Shown: positions 8,432 through 17,399, counted from the stretch's first letter. The stretch is 48,677 bases of DNA from an uncultured Spirochaetales bacterium (GCA_934247875.1 CAKQJZ010000004.1:1-48677), one strand, 5' to 3'. Made by a program: numbers and translations. Notes: generated by a model from the sequence alone, not told the origin.

Positions 8432-9602
8432 TCTATTATTGCTAATAATCCTCTTGGCTCTGCCTATATATTCAGCAGAGCTAAGAGTTATGCTTGCTTC
8501 CGATGATTCAAATGAGCTTGATTTTCTCTCTTCAGCTTTAAGCGCATTTGGAGGCAAAGCTGATAGCAGCTATGCACTTTCTTTATACAATGAAAGAGTG
8601 AAAAAGGAAAATCAGATAAAAAAAGAAAAGGAGATTGATAGCTCATATCAGAGTGAGAAGACTATCGCAAGTGAGAGTGCAGAGGTCAGCTCTTTTGATG
8701 GAACACTAGATATTAAGTATATATATCCAGAGATTGCAGATAGCGATAAGCGCTACTTAAGAACTGGCGATGAGTATGCATATAGCTACTACAAAGCAAA
8801 AGAGAGCGCTGATTTAGTACTTTATCTAAAGAGCGAGACTATTGGCGGAGTCGATTATATGTCTTTGCTTTTAGATGGAAATGCAATAAGAGAAGGCGTC
8901 TATTTAAGCGAGCTGATGGATGAAGAAGAGCGTGAGCTTCTGACAGTTCTTATGCCTTATTTCAAATCTGATGAGTATAGGCTCTATGAGCTATCGCTTC
9001 CAAGCCTTTCATCTGTGATTGTAGATGGCTTATCATTAGCTGAAGGTTCAGCTTTCATAGCTTTGAAAGAAGGAGAGCATGAGTTCCATATCTCATCACC
9101 TCGTTATAAAAGCAGTGAATTCATAGTGAATGTAGGAGAGGAGAGCGTAATAGAATTCACTTTAGAAGAGAAAGAAGAGAGAGCGCTCTTTATCAATATG
9201 AGGCCATATGATGCAGAGCTCTATTATCAAGGAGATAAGATGGATAGCCATCTTATAAGAAGCTCAGTATCTCCATTCTCTATAGCTCTTAAGAGGCCAG
9301 GTTTTGCTTTCTATTCATTTGAATCGAAACGCGATATCGATACTCTCGACTTATATATGAGACCTGAGTGGATGGATGATAGCAATATCCTGAAAAACGA
9401 GAAAGAAGAGTTCTATAAATCTCTTTTCACGACATTGATGTCTTTTGGAGCAGCTATTGGAGCAGAGTCGCTTAAGAGAATCTATTCTGAGGTTGATTTT
9501 GGTCCAGCTGATGTTGTTTTTACAGGCGTAAGCTTAGTATCATTAATATATATGATTGACTCGATTTCGAGCTATTACAATGCTGCTCGATATAGTCTAT
9601 AG
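8388..9602 (+). CDS. exported PEGA-domain protein
   Basis: Unrecognised as a named gene. The N-terminus is a good Sec signal: basic stretch SRKR, a run of Leu/Ile, then LPIYSAE as cleavage region. The start is uncertain: ATG 8388 or ATG 8376 in the same frame; both overlap the end of prfB. Mid-protein (about residues 200-265) a block with SSVIVDGLSLAEGS, LKEGEHEFHISSPRY and EFTLEEK looks like a PEGA domain, a small beta domain found in surface proteins. The C-terminal 80 residues include two hydrophobic stretches that may insert in a membrane. It sits between prfB and ftsY with short gaps, so it is likely cotranscribed. Confidence 0.8.
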   Translation: MTLLKAGSISRKRINLLLLIILLALPIYSAELRVMLASDDSNELDFLSSALSAFGGKADSSYALSLYNERVKKENQIKKEKEIDSSYQSEKTIASESAEVSSFDGTLDIKYIYPEIADSDKRYLRTGDEYAYSYYKAKESADLVLYLKSETIGGVDYMSLLLDGNAIREGVYLSELMDEEERELLTVLMPYFKSDEYRLYELSLPSLSSVIVDGLSLAEGSAFIALKEGEHEFHISSPRYKSSEFIVNVGEESVIEFTLEEKEERALFINMRPYDAELYYQGDKMDSHLIRSSVSPFSIALKRPGFAFYSFESKRDIDTLDLYMRPEWMDDSNILKNEKEEFYKSLFTTLMSFGAAIGAESLKRIYSEVDFGPADVVFTGVSLVSLIYMIDSISSYYNAARYSL

Positions 9603-9610
9603 GAGTTGAA

Positions 9611-10486
9611 ATGGCATTTTTCAAGAAAATAGGAGAAAAGCTCAAGAATCTTTTCTCAACAAATAAAATCGATGAAGAGTTCTTTGAGAACCTTGAAGAT
9701 ACTCTCATTGAAGCAGATTTAGGCTCTAAGCTGACACTCGAAGTTGTTGAAGCTTTGAAAGAGGAAGCAAAAAGCGAGAGAATCACAGATGCTGGAGCAC
9801 TTCAGCTCAAGATGAAAGAGATCCTCTCTGCATATATCAATGCAGCTCATTTTGATATCCCAAGAGATTCTCTATCTGTTTTCATGGTGCTTGGTGTAAA
9901 TGGTGTTGGTAAGACAACAACTATTGCTAAGATGAGCAAGTACTACACAAATAAGGGTGAGAAGGTATTGCTTGCTGCTGCTGATACGTTCCGCGCAGCT
10001 GCTGTTGATCAGCTTGAGATCCATGCAGATAGACTCAATATGAGAATAGTCAAACAGCAGATGGGATCAGATCCTGGTGCTGTTATTTTTGACGCAATCA
10101 CATCTGCGCAAGCGCATGGAGATTCTCTCATCATTGCAGACACTGCAGGCAGAATGCACAACAAAGAGAATCTTATGAAAGAGCTTATGAAGATGGATAA
10201 GATCATCAAAGCAAAAAATGTCGATAGAAATCTATATCATAAGATTCTTGTTATTGACGCAACTACAGGTCAGAATGGACTTAGCCAGGCAATGCTATTC
10301 AATGAAGCTGTAAAGCTTGATGCTATCGTGCTTACTAAATATGACTCAGCTGCTAAGGGTGGCGCACTGATTCAGATTGGTAAGCTCTTGAATCTTCCAG
10401 TGCTGTTTGTATGCACAGGTGAAGGCTATGATGATATCCATCCATTTGATAAAGAGGAATATCTGAACTCTCTTCTTGGTTTATGA
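9611..10486 (+). CDS. ftsY: signal recognition particle receptor FtsY
   Basis: FtsY is the SRP-receptor GTPase that docks ribosome-SRP complexes at the membrane. The 291-residue protein has a short N-terminal region with an amphipathic, lysine-rich start (FFKKIGEKLKNLF) rather than the long acidic A domain of E. coli. It is followed by the NG domain: P-loop GVNGVGKTT at 95-103, DTFRAAA, and DTAGR near 176. The usual TKLDGTAKGG is TKYDSAAKGG here, and the GTP specificity region is otherwise conserved. AGGAG precedes the ATG. Its stop overlaps the next start (ATGA). Confidence 0.95.
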   Translation: MAFFKKIGEKLKNLFSTNKIDEEFFENLEDTLIEADLGSKLTLEVVEALKEEAKSERITDAGALQLKMKEILSAYINAAHFDIPRDSLSVFMVLGVNGVGKTTTIAKMSKYYTNKGEKVLLAAADTFRAAAVDQLEIHADRLNMRIVKQQMGSDPGAVIFDAITSAQAHGDSLIIADTAGRMHNKENLMKELMKMDKIIKAKNVDRNLYHKILVIDATTGQNGLSQAMLFNEAVKLDAIVLTKYDSAAKGGALIQIGKLLNLPVLFVCTGEGYDDIHPFDKEEYLNSLLGL

Positions 10487-11373
10487 GTAAGCTAATACTA
10501 TTCATCGCTATATTCACACTCTCGCTCTCAGCGCTTTCTAGCGCTGTGTACAAAAGCAATGCACTTGGACAGAGATTAGAAGAAGCAGAAGAGGTTGAAA
10601 GTGATGGATGGTATCTTCTCGTTAATGAGAATTCTTCTGTTTTATATAACTCAGGTGAAGCAGAAGAGAAAAGAGAGTGGGATGATAAGAGAGAAGCTAT
10701 TCTTTATAGCGACGGAAGAGAGAGAATAACGCTCTATCGTCCTGATGGGCTTATAGAGAGCATCACTGAAAAAGATAGCTCATCAACTATAAAGTATGTT
10801 TTGATCTATGATGAGTTAAAGCTTTCTGGCTATGACTTATATGAAAATGATATTCTTAAAAAGAAAATCCAATATGTGACTTTTTCTGGTCGTCTTATCT
10901 CTTTAAAAGGTGATGAGAGAGCTATCTTCTCTGATTCTTTCTATGCTTATCGCATAGATGGAGAAGATGTGATTGTAAAAGAAAGCAATGAGGGAGAGAA
11001 GACGCTAGAGAAGGGGGAAGATGGGCTTTTCAGAGATAAGCTTATTATCGATGGTATAGAAGTAGAGAAAGTCTTTGATGATGATCTCAATCTTCTGAGT
11101 GAGATCTATCCAGATTATTCAGTTCAATACAGCTATGAAGGTTCTGCTCTTAAAGAGAAGAAGACAATTAAAGAGAATGAAGAAATAAGCGAAGAATATA
11201 AGAGCGGAAAGCTATATAAGACTATTTACAGCAAAAATGGGAATATTGAGAGAGTGAGAACTATCATGCTAGACGGAAATATTGAAGAGATAAGATATAT
11301 CTCTCTTAAGCCTCGCTATAGGTTCTTGTACGCTGCAGATGGCATTAAGCTATTGGAGGCTGAAGCTCTATGA
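10483..11373 (+). CDS. secreted protein of unknown function
   Basis: I do not recognise this 296-residue protein. It begins with a probable signal sequence (LILFIAIFTLSLSALSSAVY). The body is rich in Glu, Ser, Lys and Tyr and looks beta-rich. The segments YKSGKLYKTIYSKNGNIER and MLDGNIEEIRYIS resemble the short 'X-DG-X-I' hairpins of MORN- or RHS-like antiparallel sheets. It overlaps ftsY and the following permease by ATGA junctions, so it belongs to the same operon and may work with the exporter at the periplasmic face. Confidence 0.75.
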   Translation: MSKLILFIAIFTLSLSALSSAVYKSNALGQRLEEAEEVESDGWYLLVNENSSVLYNSGEAEEKREWDDKREAILYSDGRERITLYRPDGLIESITEKDSSSTIKYVLIYDELKLSGYDLYENDILKKKIQYVTFSGRLISLKGDERAIFSDSFYAYRIDGEDVIVKESNEGEKTLEKGEDGLFRDKLIIDGIEVEKVFDDDLNLLSEIYPDYSVQYSYEGSALKEKKTIKENEEISEEYKSGKLYKTIYSKNGNIERVRTIMLDGNIEEIRYISLKPRYRFLYAADGIKLLEAEAL

Positions 11374-12419
11374 TTCCTCGTCTGATATTACGCTACTCAT
11401 TTTCAATCTCTAATGGCCACAGAGCCAGAGTCATAAGGATAATAATAACATTGACGCTATCTTTGCTTGCTCTGAGTTCTGTGCTAGCTGTAATGAACTA
11501 TCTTCAGCATAGCCGCTTTGATGATATCAAAAGAGTGAAGTCGTTTGATGTTGTTGTAAGCGGAGACAAGAAAGAAGAGCTTAAAGCGCTATTTCCAGAG
11601 TGCTCTGTCTTTCTTTATGGAGAAGGTGAGGCACTCATTGATGGCAGCGCATATCTTGTTCGCTTTATCGATGATGATTACGATGGAGAGCTTAGATTCC
11701 TCCGTGGCGATAGCTCATCGCTTCTGATTCCTTATTACTTATATAGAGACTACAGGAAAGAAAGCTACAACGTAACAATGATCCAAAAAGGAAAGAGCGG
11801 AAGACGTGTGCCAAAGAGCAGTGAAATGAGTATAAGCGGCATCTACTCAACGCCCCTTGGCCGCGAGTTTGACTCAGCTTATGTCTTTATGCCTCTATCT
11901 ATATTTGATGGAGACGTTAAGACTGCTATAAAAGGAAATCCTGATCTTGCGCTTCTTGATGGCTATAAGTATAAGACATGGAAAGATAGCGAATCTTCGC
12001 TATACTCTGCATTTCTGATAGAGAAGACAATGATGTACTCTGTAATGTCGCTGCTCTTTATAATAATAGGCGTTAGTGCAAAGCAGTCTGTCAGAATCTT
12101 CTATAAATCAAAAGAGAAAGAGCGAGCAGAACTTATAGTCTTAGGGCTAGAGAGACGATGTGTGAATTCAATATTCTCGCTGTCTTTCATCTTGATAACA
12201 ACAATATCTATACTATTAGCACTGTTGCTATCTTATCTTATGATGCCGCTATTGAGTGCAGTAATAACATCAATGATAGCATCTAAAGCTACGCTCTCTA
12301 TACCATATAGCGGCTTCTTCATATTCTCGCTCTTATCTTTGATTATGGCCTTTATATTCACTCTCAGTGAGATGAGACGTGATAAAAAGAGAGAGCTACT
12401 GGAGGTTATACATGGCTGA
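11370..12419 (+). CDS. LolC/LolE-type ABC exporter permease 1
   Basis: A FtsX/MacB-fold permease: one hydrophobic helix near residues 24-45, a large extracytoplasmic domain (about 46-225), then three C-terminal helices (about 226-240, 268-295, 312-332) and a basic tail. With the ATPase and second permease downstream it forms a permease-ATPase-permease set like LolCDE, which in diderms releases lipoproteins from the inner membrane. The start overlaps the upstream stop (ATGA), and its own stop lies inside the first codons of the ATPase gene. A MacB-like or other FtsX-family role is the alternative. Confidence 0.8.
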   Translation: MIPRLILRYSFSISNGHRARVIRIIITLTLSLLALSSVLAVMNYLQHSRFDDIKRVKSFDVVVSGDKKEELKALFPECSVFLYGEGEALIDGSAYLVRFIDDDYDGELRFLRGDSSSLLIPYYLYRDYRKESYNVTMIQKGKSGRRVPKSSEMSISGIYSTPLGREFDSAYVFMPLSIFDGDVKTAIKGNPDLALLDGYKYKTWKDSESSLYSAFLIEKTMMYSVMSLLFIIIGVSAKQSVRIFYKSKEKERAELIVLGLERRCVNSIFSLSFILITTISILLALLLSYLMMPLLSAVITSMIASKATLSIPYSGFFIFSLLSLIMAFIFTLSEMRRDKKRELLEVIHG

Positions 12420-13092
12420 GACAATTCTGACTCTAAAAGATATACGTAAGACATTTCCATCCCCTGATGGAGAGCGTCTTGAAATACTAAAAGCCATTAA
12501 CCTCGAAATAAAGAGAGGAGAGTCTGTCGCTATAGTAGGCCAGAGCGGATCAGGAAAGTCGACGCTTCTTGGCATTTCTGCGCTCCTCTTATCTCCAGAC
12601 TCTGGCGAGATTCTCTATGAAGGAGAAAATGCTCTCGATGTAAGAGGCAAAGAGCTTTCGCTTTTGAGGTCAAAGAAGATGGGCTTCATTTTCCAATCAT
12701 CTCTTCTCCTTGAAGATTTCTCAGCACTTGAGAATGTAGCTATGCCTTTGATGATTCAGGGCTATGATAAAAAAGAATCATTTAAGAGAGCAGAAGAATA
12801 TCTTTCGCTTATGTGTTTGAGCTCTAGAAGCTCTCATCGCCCTGCGCTGCTATCTGGCGGCGAGCGACAGCGCGTAGCAATTGCACGTGCGCTTGCACCG
12901 AATCCGAGCATGATATTTGCTGATGAGCCAACAGGAGCACTTGATGAAGAGAGTGCAAAGAATGTTGAGACACTCCTTCTTAGTGCTATAAAGGAAAAGA
13001 ATCTATCGCTTTTGTTAGTTACTCACAATCTCTCTTTTGCAAGAAAATGCGATAGATGCTTGACGCTTAAATCTGGAGTGCTTGATGAATAG
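12412..13092 (+). CDS. lolD: LolD-type ABC exporter ATP-binding protein
   Basis: The ATPase of the exporter, 226 residues from ATG 12412, chosen because GGAGG lies 6 bases upstream; an earlier in-frame GTG (12379) lacks a ribosome site. Walker A is GQSGSGKST (43-51), the signature is LSGGERQR, Walker B is MIFADEP followed by TGALDEE, and a switch His (VTHN) is present. The TGALDEE form is characteristic of the MacB/LolD/FtsE branch. It overlaps the upstream permease by 8 bases and the downstream permease by 8 bases. Confidence 0.88.
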   Translation: MAETILTLKDIRKTFPSPDGERLEILKAINLEIKRGESVAIVGQSGSGKSTLLGISALLLSPDSGEILYEGENALDVRGKELSLLRSKKMGFIFQSSLLLEDFSALENVAMPLMIQGYDKKESFKRAEEYLSLMCLSSRSSHRPALLSGGERQRVAIARALAPNPSMIFADEPTGALDEESAKNVETLLLSAIKEKNLSLLLVTHNLSFARKCDRCLTLKSGVLDE

Positions 13093-14224
13093 CGCATATT
13101 CTCTCTACATCAGGCGTAAGCTTGGCATAGGCTCCTCGCTGAGCTACAAGCTCCACTCAATGACGCCGCTTATCATAGTGATGCTTATTACTATGGTCCT
13201 TGTATTCTCTCTGACATTCATACTCTCGATTTCTAGTGCAATTGAGAGAGCGATAATCTATTTAGGCTCTGGAGAGATTTATTCAAGTGAGAGTCTCAAA
13301 GGGAAAGAGAATGTCATCTCATCAGATTTAGTCAAGAAAGGACAAGGCATAATCTACTTTGAGAGTGGAGAGAGCCTTATATACCTTAAAGGTGTAGAGA
13401 GCGATTACTTCAATGAAGAGAGACGAAGCGTGCTTGATATAGATATCACATCAATTGGCAAGAACGAGATAGCTATCTCTTCTACGCTCTCTGATGATGT
13501 GAATCTCAAAAAAGGAGATAAGCTTACGCTCCTTTTGTATGAGAGCGATAAAAACAGGACTCGACCATATCTAATGACAGTCTCATCTGTCTTTGATAGT
13601 GGCTATCAAGAGCTTGATAGATATCTGGCATTTGCCAATATATCTCTTCTTGAGAGAGAAGAGGGTGGATACGAGACTATACTTGAAGATAGCTCCTCGC
13701 TTGATGAGACAGTAAAAGCACTGAAAGAGAATGGCATAGAAGCTGAGAGCTACAAGCTGCTATATAGCTCTATATATGAGAATGTCAGAGCTTCAGTTTC
13801 TATTCTTTATGTAATATTTGCCGCAATTGCATTCTTAGCTGCATTCTTCTCAAGTGACGTCGCTCGAGTTTATATCGACAGAGACAGAAAAGATATCGGA
13901 GCAATGCTATTATTCGGCACTTCTAGAAATGCACTGATAAGGATATATCACAAGCTTACTGTGACATATATCTTCATAGCAGCTCTCTTAGGCTCTTTCT
14001 TTGGCATTCTTCTATCCCTCAGAATACCTTCTTTAGTTGCTTTTGTAGCTAAAGAGCATAGCTCATTTCTTGATTACTATATCTCGTCATTCAGCGTCAA
14101 AGTGCCATATAGCTCAATTCTGGTAATCATATTGCTGGTAGTCGCAGTTTCCTCGCTTTCACTCCTTTTCTCGCTATCCCGTCTGCTCCCGCGTGATATC
14201 GATGCACTTGTAAAAGGGGAGTAA
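13085..14224 (+). CDS. LolC/LolE-type ABC exporter permease 2
   Basis: Second FtsX-fold permease, 379 residues. It shows an N-terminal helix at about 25-48, an extracytoplasmic domain to about 235, and three C-terminal helices (SVSILYVIFAAIAFLAAFF, TVTYIFIAALLGSFFGILL, ILVIILLVVAVSSLSLLFSL). The short loop after the second helix carries FGTSRNALIRIYH, the coupling-helix region facing the ATPase. ATG 13085 is preferred over TTG 13082; GGAGTG is about 5 bases upstream, inside the ATPase gene. Confidence 0.82.
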   Translation: MNSAYSLYIRRKLGIGSSLSYKLHSMTPLIIVMLITMVLVFSLTFILSISSAIERAIIYLGSGEIYSSESLKGKENVISSDLVKKGQGIIYFESGESLIYLKGVESDYFNEERRSVLDIDITSIGKNEIAISSTLSDDVNLKKGDKLTLLLYESDKNRTRPYLMTVSSVFDSGYQELDRYLAFANISLLEREEGGYETILEDSSSLDETVKALKENGIEAESYKLLYSSIYENVRASVSILYVIFAAIAFLAAFFSSDVARVYIDRDRKDIGAMLLFGTSRNALIRIYHKLTVTYIFIAALLGSFFGILLSLRIPSLVAFVAKEHSSFLDYYISSFSVKVPYSSILVIILLVVAVSSLSLLFSLSRLLPRDIDALVKGE

Positions 14225-14242
14225 GAGAGATAGTATAGCTAA

Positions 14243-15166
14243 GTGAATCTTGAAGTTTTTTCTCTTGGAACAAGCGGGATGATGCCTCTTCCTGGCCGTT
14301 ATCTCACATCCGCTCTTGTTCGCAGAGACGGTGAATTATTCTTATTTGATTGTGGTGAAGGTACTCAGGTCTCTTTGAAGATGCTGAATCTCAAATGGAA
14401 GAAGATCTCAGCTATCTTTATTTCACATATGCATGCAGATCATGTTACTGGCCTTCCAGGACTTTTGATGCTATCTAGCCAAGTCGAGAGAGAAGACCCA
14501 CTATATATCTATGGCCCTGAACGACTCGTTGAGTATATAGATGCATCACGCAGAATCCTCGATATGTACATTAACTATGAGATCAAAGTCATTCCTGTAA
14601 AGGAAGGTGAGATCTATAGAGGTGATGGTTTCTCAATCAATGCATTCTCTCTTATTCATACTAAGCCTTGCTTTGGCTATTCATTGGTAGAGAATAAGCG
14701 CAAAGGCGAATTCTTCCCAGATAAAGCTATGGCTTTAGGCATTCCTAAAGGAAGACTCTGGGGAGAGCTTCAGAAGGGAAACCCGATTACATTGCCAGAT
14801 GGCAGAGTAATCGAGAGCTCAATGGTAATGGGAAAAGAAAGAGAAGGGCGTAAGTTCAGCTATGTCACAGACTCATTGTACTTCCCAGAGATCTCAGACT
14901 TCGTACATGATAGTGATATTCTCTTCTGCGAAGGAATGTTTGAAGATGCACTTGCTGAAAGTGCTCATGAGAAGAAGCATATGACAAGCAGTGAAGCTGC
15001 ACGCATAGCACGCGACGGATACTGCGAGAAGCTATGTCTTCAGCACTACTCTCCGCGCTATAGCGATAAAGAGCTCAAAGTGCTTAAAGATGAGGCACAG
15101 AAGATTTTCCCAAATACTGTCTTAACACGAGACAGAATGCAATTTGATATAGCACTTAAAGACTGA
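14243..15166 (+). CDS. rnz: ribonuclease Z
   Basis: RNase Z trims the 3' trailers of tRNA precursors, needed where CCA is not encoded; both tRNAs in this window lack an encoded CCA. The 307-residue metallo-beta-lactamase-fold protein has the HxHxDH zinc motif at residues 62-67 (SHMHADH), the N-terminal FDCGEGTQ block, the flexible-arm region, and the C-terminal HYSPRY motif. The start is GTG 14243 with a modest AGAGAG upstream. It ends in front of a bidirectional terminator. Confidence 0.93.
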   Translation: MNLEVFSLGTSGMMPLPGRYLTSALVRRDGELFLFDCGEGTQVSLKMLNLKWKKISAIFISHMHADHVTGLPGLLMLSSQVEREDPLYIYGPERLVEYIDASRRILDMYINYEIKVIPVKEGEIYRGDGFSINAFSLIHTKPCFGYSLVENKRKGEFFPDKAMALGIPKGRLWGELQKGNPITLPDGRVIESSMVMGKEREGRKFSYVTDSLYFPEISDFVHDSDILFCEGMFEDALAESAHEKKHMTSSEAARIARDGYCEKLCLQHYSPRYSDKELKVLKDEAQKIFPNTVLTRDRMQFDIALKD

Positions 15167-15169
15167 AAA

Positions 15170-15205
15170 AAAAGATTCTCCAATAGCGAAAAAGGAGAAT
15201 CTTTT
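15170..15205. terminator. bidirectional terminator between rnz and the repeat protein
   Basis: AAAAGATTCTCC pairs with GGAGAATCTTTT around a 12-base loop. A-runs on one side and T-runs on the other let it end transcription from both convergent genes. Confidence 0.88.
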
Positions 15206-15225
15206 GATTATTCTATATAATGCTT

Positions 15226-16404
15226 CTACAGTCTTGAAGCTTCTTTGATTAATACGTCACTAGTTATATCTCTGCCATTAAGAGCTGTGCTTCTCTTATG
15301 TGCGATGAACTTAGCTTTAGCGTCTGTCTCACCCTTTGATAGGAATGGAAGGATAGCATACAGCTTGTTGTTATCGCTGAATATCAATACATCGCTACCA
15401 AATGCAGTCTTAAGCTCTGCTTCTCCGTTCTTCTCGCTTTCTTTAATAGCAAGAAGAGATAGATCATAGCCATATTCCTTAGCTGATTTGATCTCTTCGT
15501 CAAGAGATGCTTTGAAATCATATACAGCATCAACAGTTTTTGCATGAACTTCTCTCTCTACAGGAACTTCTTTTTCAACTGTTACTTCTTTAACGACTTC
15601 AACAGGTACTTCTTTCTCAACAGTAACTTCTTTGATGACTTCTACAGGAACTTCTTTTACAACTTCCTTGATAGTCTCAACTGGAACTTCCTTGATTACT
15701 TCAACAGGCTTTTCAACCTCTTTGATGATCTCAACAGTCTTGATTACATCTACAGGTACTTTGACTTCATATGGCTCTGGAACATACTTGATAACCTCAA
15801 CAGGTTTTTCAACTTCTTTGATGATTATCTTCTCATTCTCTATGCTCTGGGCTTCTCTTACAACTTCAACTGGTACCTCTTTGATTACTTCAACAGGAAC
15901 TTCCTTGACGACTTCCTTGACGACTTCAACTTCAACTGGAACTTGTTTCTCTACTTCTACTGGAACTTCCTTAACAACCTCAACAGGAACTTCTTTTACA
16001 ACTTCCTTGATAGTCTCAACAGGTACTTCCTTTATGATCTCTCTGATCTCTGGAGGTATAGTCTTCTCATAATCCAAGCTCTCGCCATTTACTCTGCCAC
16101 GCTTAGCTGGGTCGTCAATAGGGGCAGTGTATAGCGCAGAGTCGTAAGCATTAGGAGATAGCTTATCGATTGTATCTTTATAGTCATCGTCATTCTTCTT
16201 GCCAACGAGGATAGCTATCTCGATAAGCACAAGGCCAACAAGAATAGGGAATATCTTGGTGAGGACTGAGTTGATCATGTCTTCTGTGATATTGTATGCA
16301 GGTGCAATCAAATGTATGAAAGCAAGAGTAAAGAGCGCTAATATAATCAACGAAATAATAATGCTGGTTACAACAAGTTTCCAAGTCTTTGAAGGTTTTG
16401 CCAT
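15226..16404 (-). CDS. membrane protein with KEVPVE-type repeats and degenerate GGDEF-like C-terminus
   Basis: The 392-residue protein has two N-terminal membrane helices (about 10-33 and 49-68), a short linker, then a long low-complexity stretch (about 121-295) made of variants of (V/I)KEVPVEV. This probably forms an extended charged rod. The last about 95 residues begin LDEEIKSAKEYGYDLSLLAIKE, which resembles the opening of a GGDEF domain (EI-x-RA-x-RYG-x-PLSLL), but no GGDEF signature follows, so cyclic-di-GMP synthesis is not expected. Function unknown; a structural or scaffolding role in the envelope is a guess. GGAGGAA precedes the ATG. Confidence 0.85.
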   Translation of the reverse strand: MAKPSKTWKLVVTSIIISLIILALFTLAFIHLIAPAYNITEDMINSVLTKIFPILVGLVLIEIAILVGKKNDDDYKDTIDKLSPNAYDSALYTAPIDDPAKRGRVNGESLDYEKTIPPEIREIIKEVPVETIKEVVKEVPVEVVKEVPVEVEKQVPVEVEVVKEVVKEVPVEVIKEVPVEVVREAQSIENEKIIIKEVEKPVEVIKYVPEPYEVKVPVDVIKTVEIIKEVEKPVEVIKEVPVETIKEVVKEVPVEVIKEVTVEKEVPVEVVKEVTVEKEVPVEREVHAKTVDAVYDFKASLDEEIKSAKEYGYDLSLLAIKESEKNGEAELKTAFGSDVLIFSDNNKLYAILPFLSKGETDAKAKFIAHKRSTALNGRDITSDVLIKEASRL

Positions 16405-16442
16405 TTATTCCTCCATAATGACAAATTATTGCCAATAGTAGT

Positions 16443-16471
16443 ATTATACAAATGTCACGCTATGTTTACAA
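16443..16471 (-). promoter_or_regulatory. sigma-70 type promoter for the KEVPVE-repeat gene
   Basis: On the minus strand TTGTAA, a 17-base spacer, and a perfect TATAAT. This gives an about 30-base leader before the ATG at 16404. The -35 box lies inside the first codons of the divergent gene. Confidence 0.75.
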
Positions 16472-16851
16472 GAAAGAATAAAGCTGTAGCTTTAATGATT
16501 TACTTAATATTTTTTTTAATCATTTTAACACTGTTTGGAGAAAATGGGGTCTTCTCAAGGCGTGAACTGGAAGAAAAACAGCGAATTCTATATGCAGAAA
16601 GAGAGAAAAAGATAGCTGAACTGGAGCTCTTAAGGGAAGAAAGCACAACTAAGAATACTTCTAGCGAAGAAGGAGAACTATTATATTCTTTTGAAAGTTC
16701 TGCATCTGAAAGCGATAATCATTCGTCTTATCCAGTATTCACTCAAAGCTATACTGGGCTAAAGACTATCATGGTTGCTTTTGTTTCTTTGCTTCCTGCT
16801 TTTCTATATTTAATCATAGTATTTTTATTTAACTGGAGGCGGAAGAGGTGA
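16462..16851 (+). CDS. FtsB/DivIC-like membrane protein
   Basis: A 129-residue protein with a membrane helix (about 8-25), directly followed by LFGENGVF and a coiled-coil heptad region rich in Glu/Leu. Helix - G-x-NG - coiled coil is the hallmark of FtsB/DivIC septum proteins. Unlike typical FtsB it has a second C-terminal helix (about residues 102-124) ending in NWRRKR, so the identification is tentative. I chose ATG 16462 over the in-frame TTG 16429; no strong ribosome site is seen. Its stop overlaps the GTG of the next gene. Confidence 0.65.
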   Translation: MFTRKNKAVALMIYLIFFLIILTLFGENGVFSRRELEEKQRILYAEREKKIAELELLREESTTKNTSSEEGELLYSFESSASESDNHSSYPVFTQSYTGLKTIMVAFVSLLPAFLYLIIVFLFNWRRKR

Positions 16852-17399
16852 GTGCTTCTATAATCGAATATAAACAAGAAAACGCAAAAGAGGTTGGAGA
16901 GAGACTCAAAAGGGGAGAAGTTGGCATATTCCCTACAGATACAATCTATGGAATATCTTCTATCGTTTCAAAGAGCGGAGAAGAGAGGATATTCAAAGCA
17001 AAGAACAGGCCTGAGAACAAGAGCCTGATAGTTCTAATGACTATTGAGCAGCTTTTAGAGAGTGACCTTGTTGTTCCTTCTGCACTATTTACTAAGTGGC
17101 CTGCACCTTTCACAGCTATTTTAAAAAGCAAGAAAGATGGCTCTACTTTAGCTGTAAGAGTTCCTGATGATCGCTTTTTGCTCTATTTGATGAGCTACTC
17201 AGGCCCGATTTATTCAACTAGTGCTAATCTATCTGGATCCCCAGCGCTGAATGATTTTGATTCAATTTATGCGACATTTAAAGACAAAGTCGACTTCATA
17301 GTAAATGGAAGCTCTAAAGTAGGAGTTTCATCGACGCTTATAGACGCAACAAAAGAGCCTTACTCTGTTTTAAGGCAAGGCTCTTTCATCTTAGACTAG
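16848..17399 (+). CDS. tsaC: threonylcarbamoyl-AMP synthase (Sua5/YrdC family)
   Basis: This YrdC-fold enzyme makes threonylcarbamoyl-AMP from threonine, bicarbonate and ATP for the t6A modification of ANN-decoding tRNAs. The 183-residue protein shows the family marks: FPTDTIYGI near residue 28, KNRPENKSL near 53, and YSTSANLSGSP near 123, plus SSTLIDAT. It has the YrdC domain only, without the extra Sua5 domain. The GTG start overlaps the upstream stop, with GGAGGCGGAAGAGG before it. YciO-type paralogues are the alternative. Confidence 0.9.
   Translation: MSASIIEYKQENAKEVGERLKRGEVGIFPTDTIYGISSIVSKSGEERIFKAKNRPENKSLIVLMTIEQLLESDLVVPSALFTKWPAPFTAILKSKKDGSTLAVRVPDDRFLLYLMSYSGPIYSTSANLSGSPALNDFDSIYATFKDKVDFIVNGSSKVGVSSTLIDATKEPYSVLRQGSFILD

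Noticed and set aside
12379..12411. Earlier GTG start for the exporter ATPase
   Set aside because: No ribosome site, whereas ATG 12412 has GGAGG at the right distance and fits family starts.
15544..16134. Long plus-strand open frames opposite the KEVPVE gene
   Set aside because: Reverse reading of a coding tandem repeat gives artificial Asn/Phe- or Thr/Ser-rich frames; the minus-strand gene has promoter, ribosome site and membrane helices.
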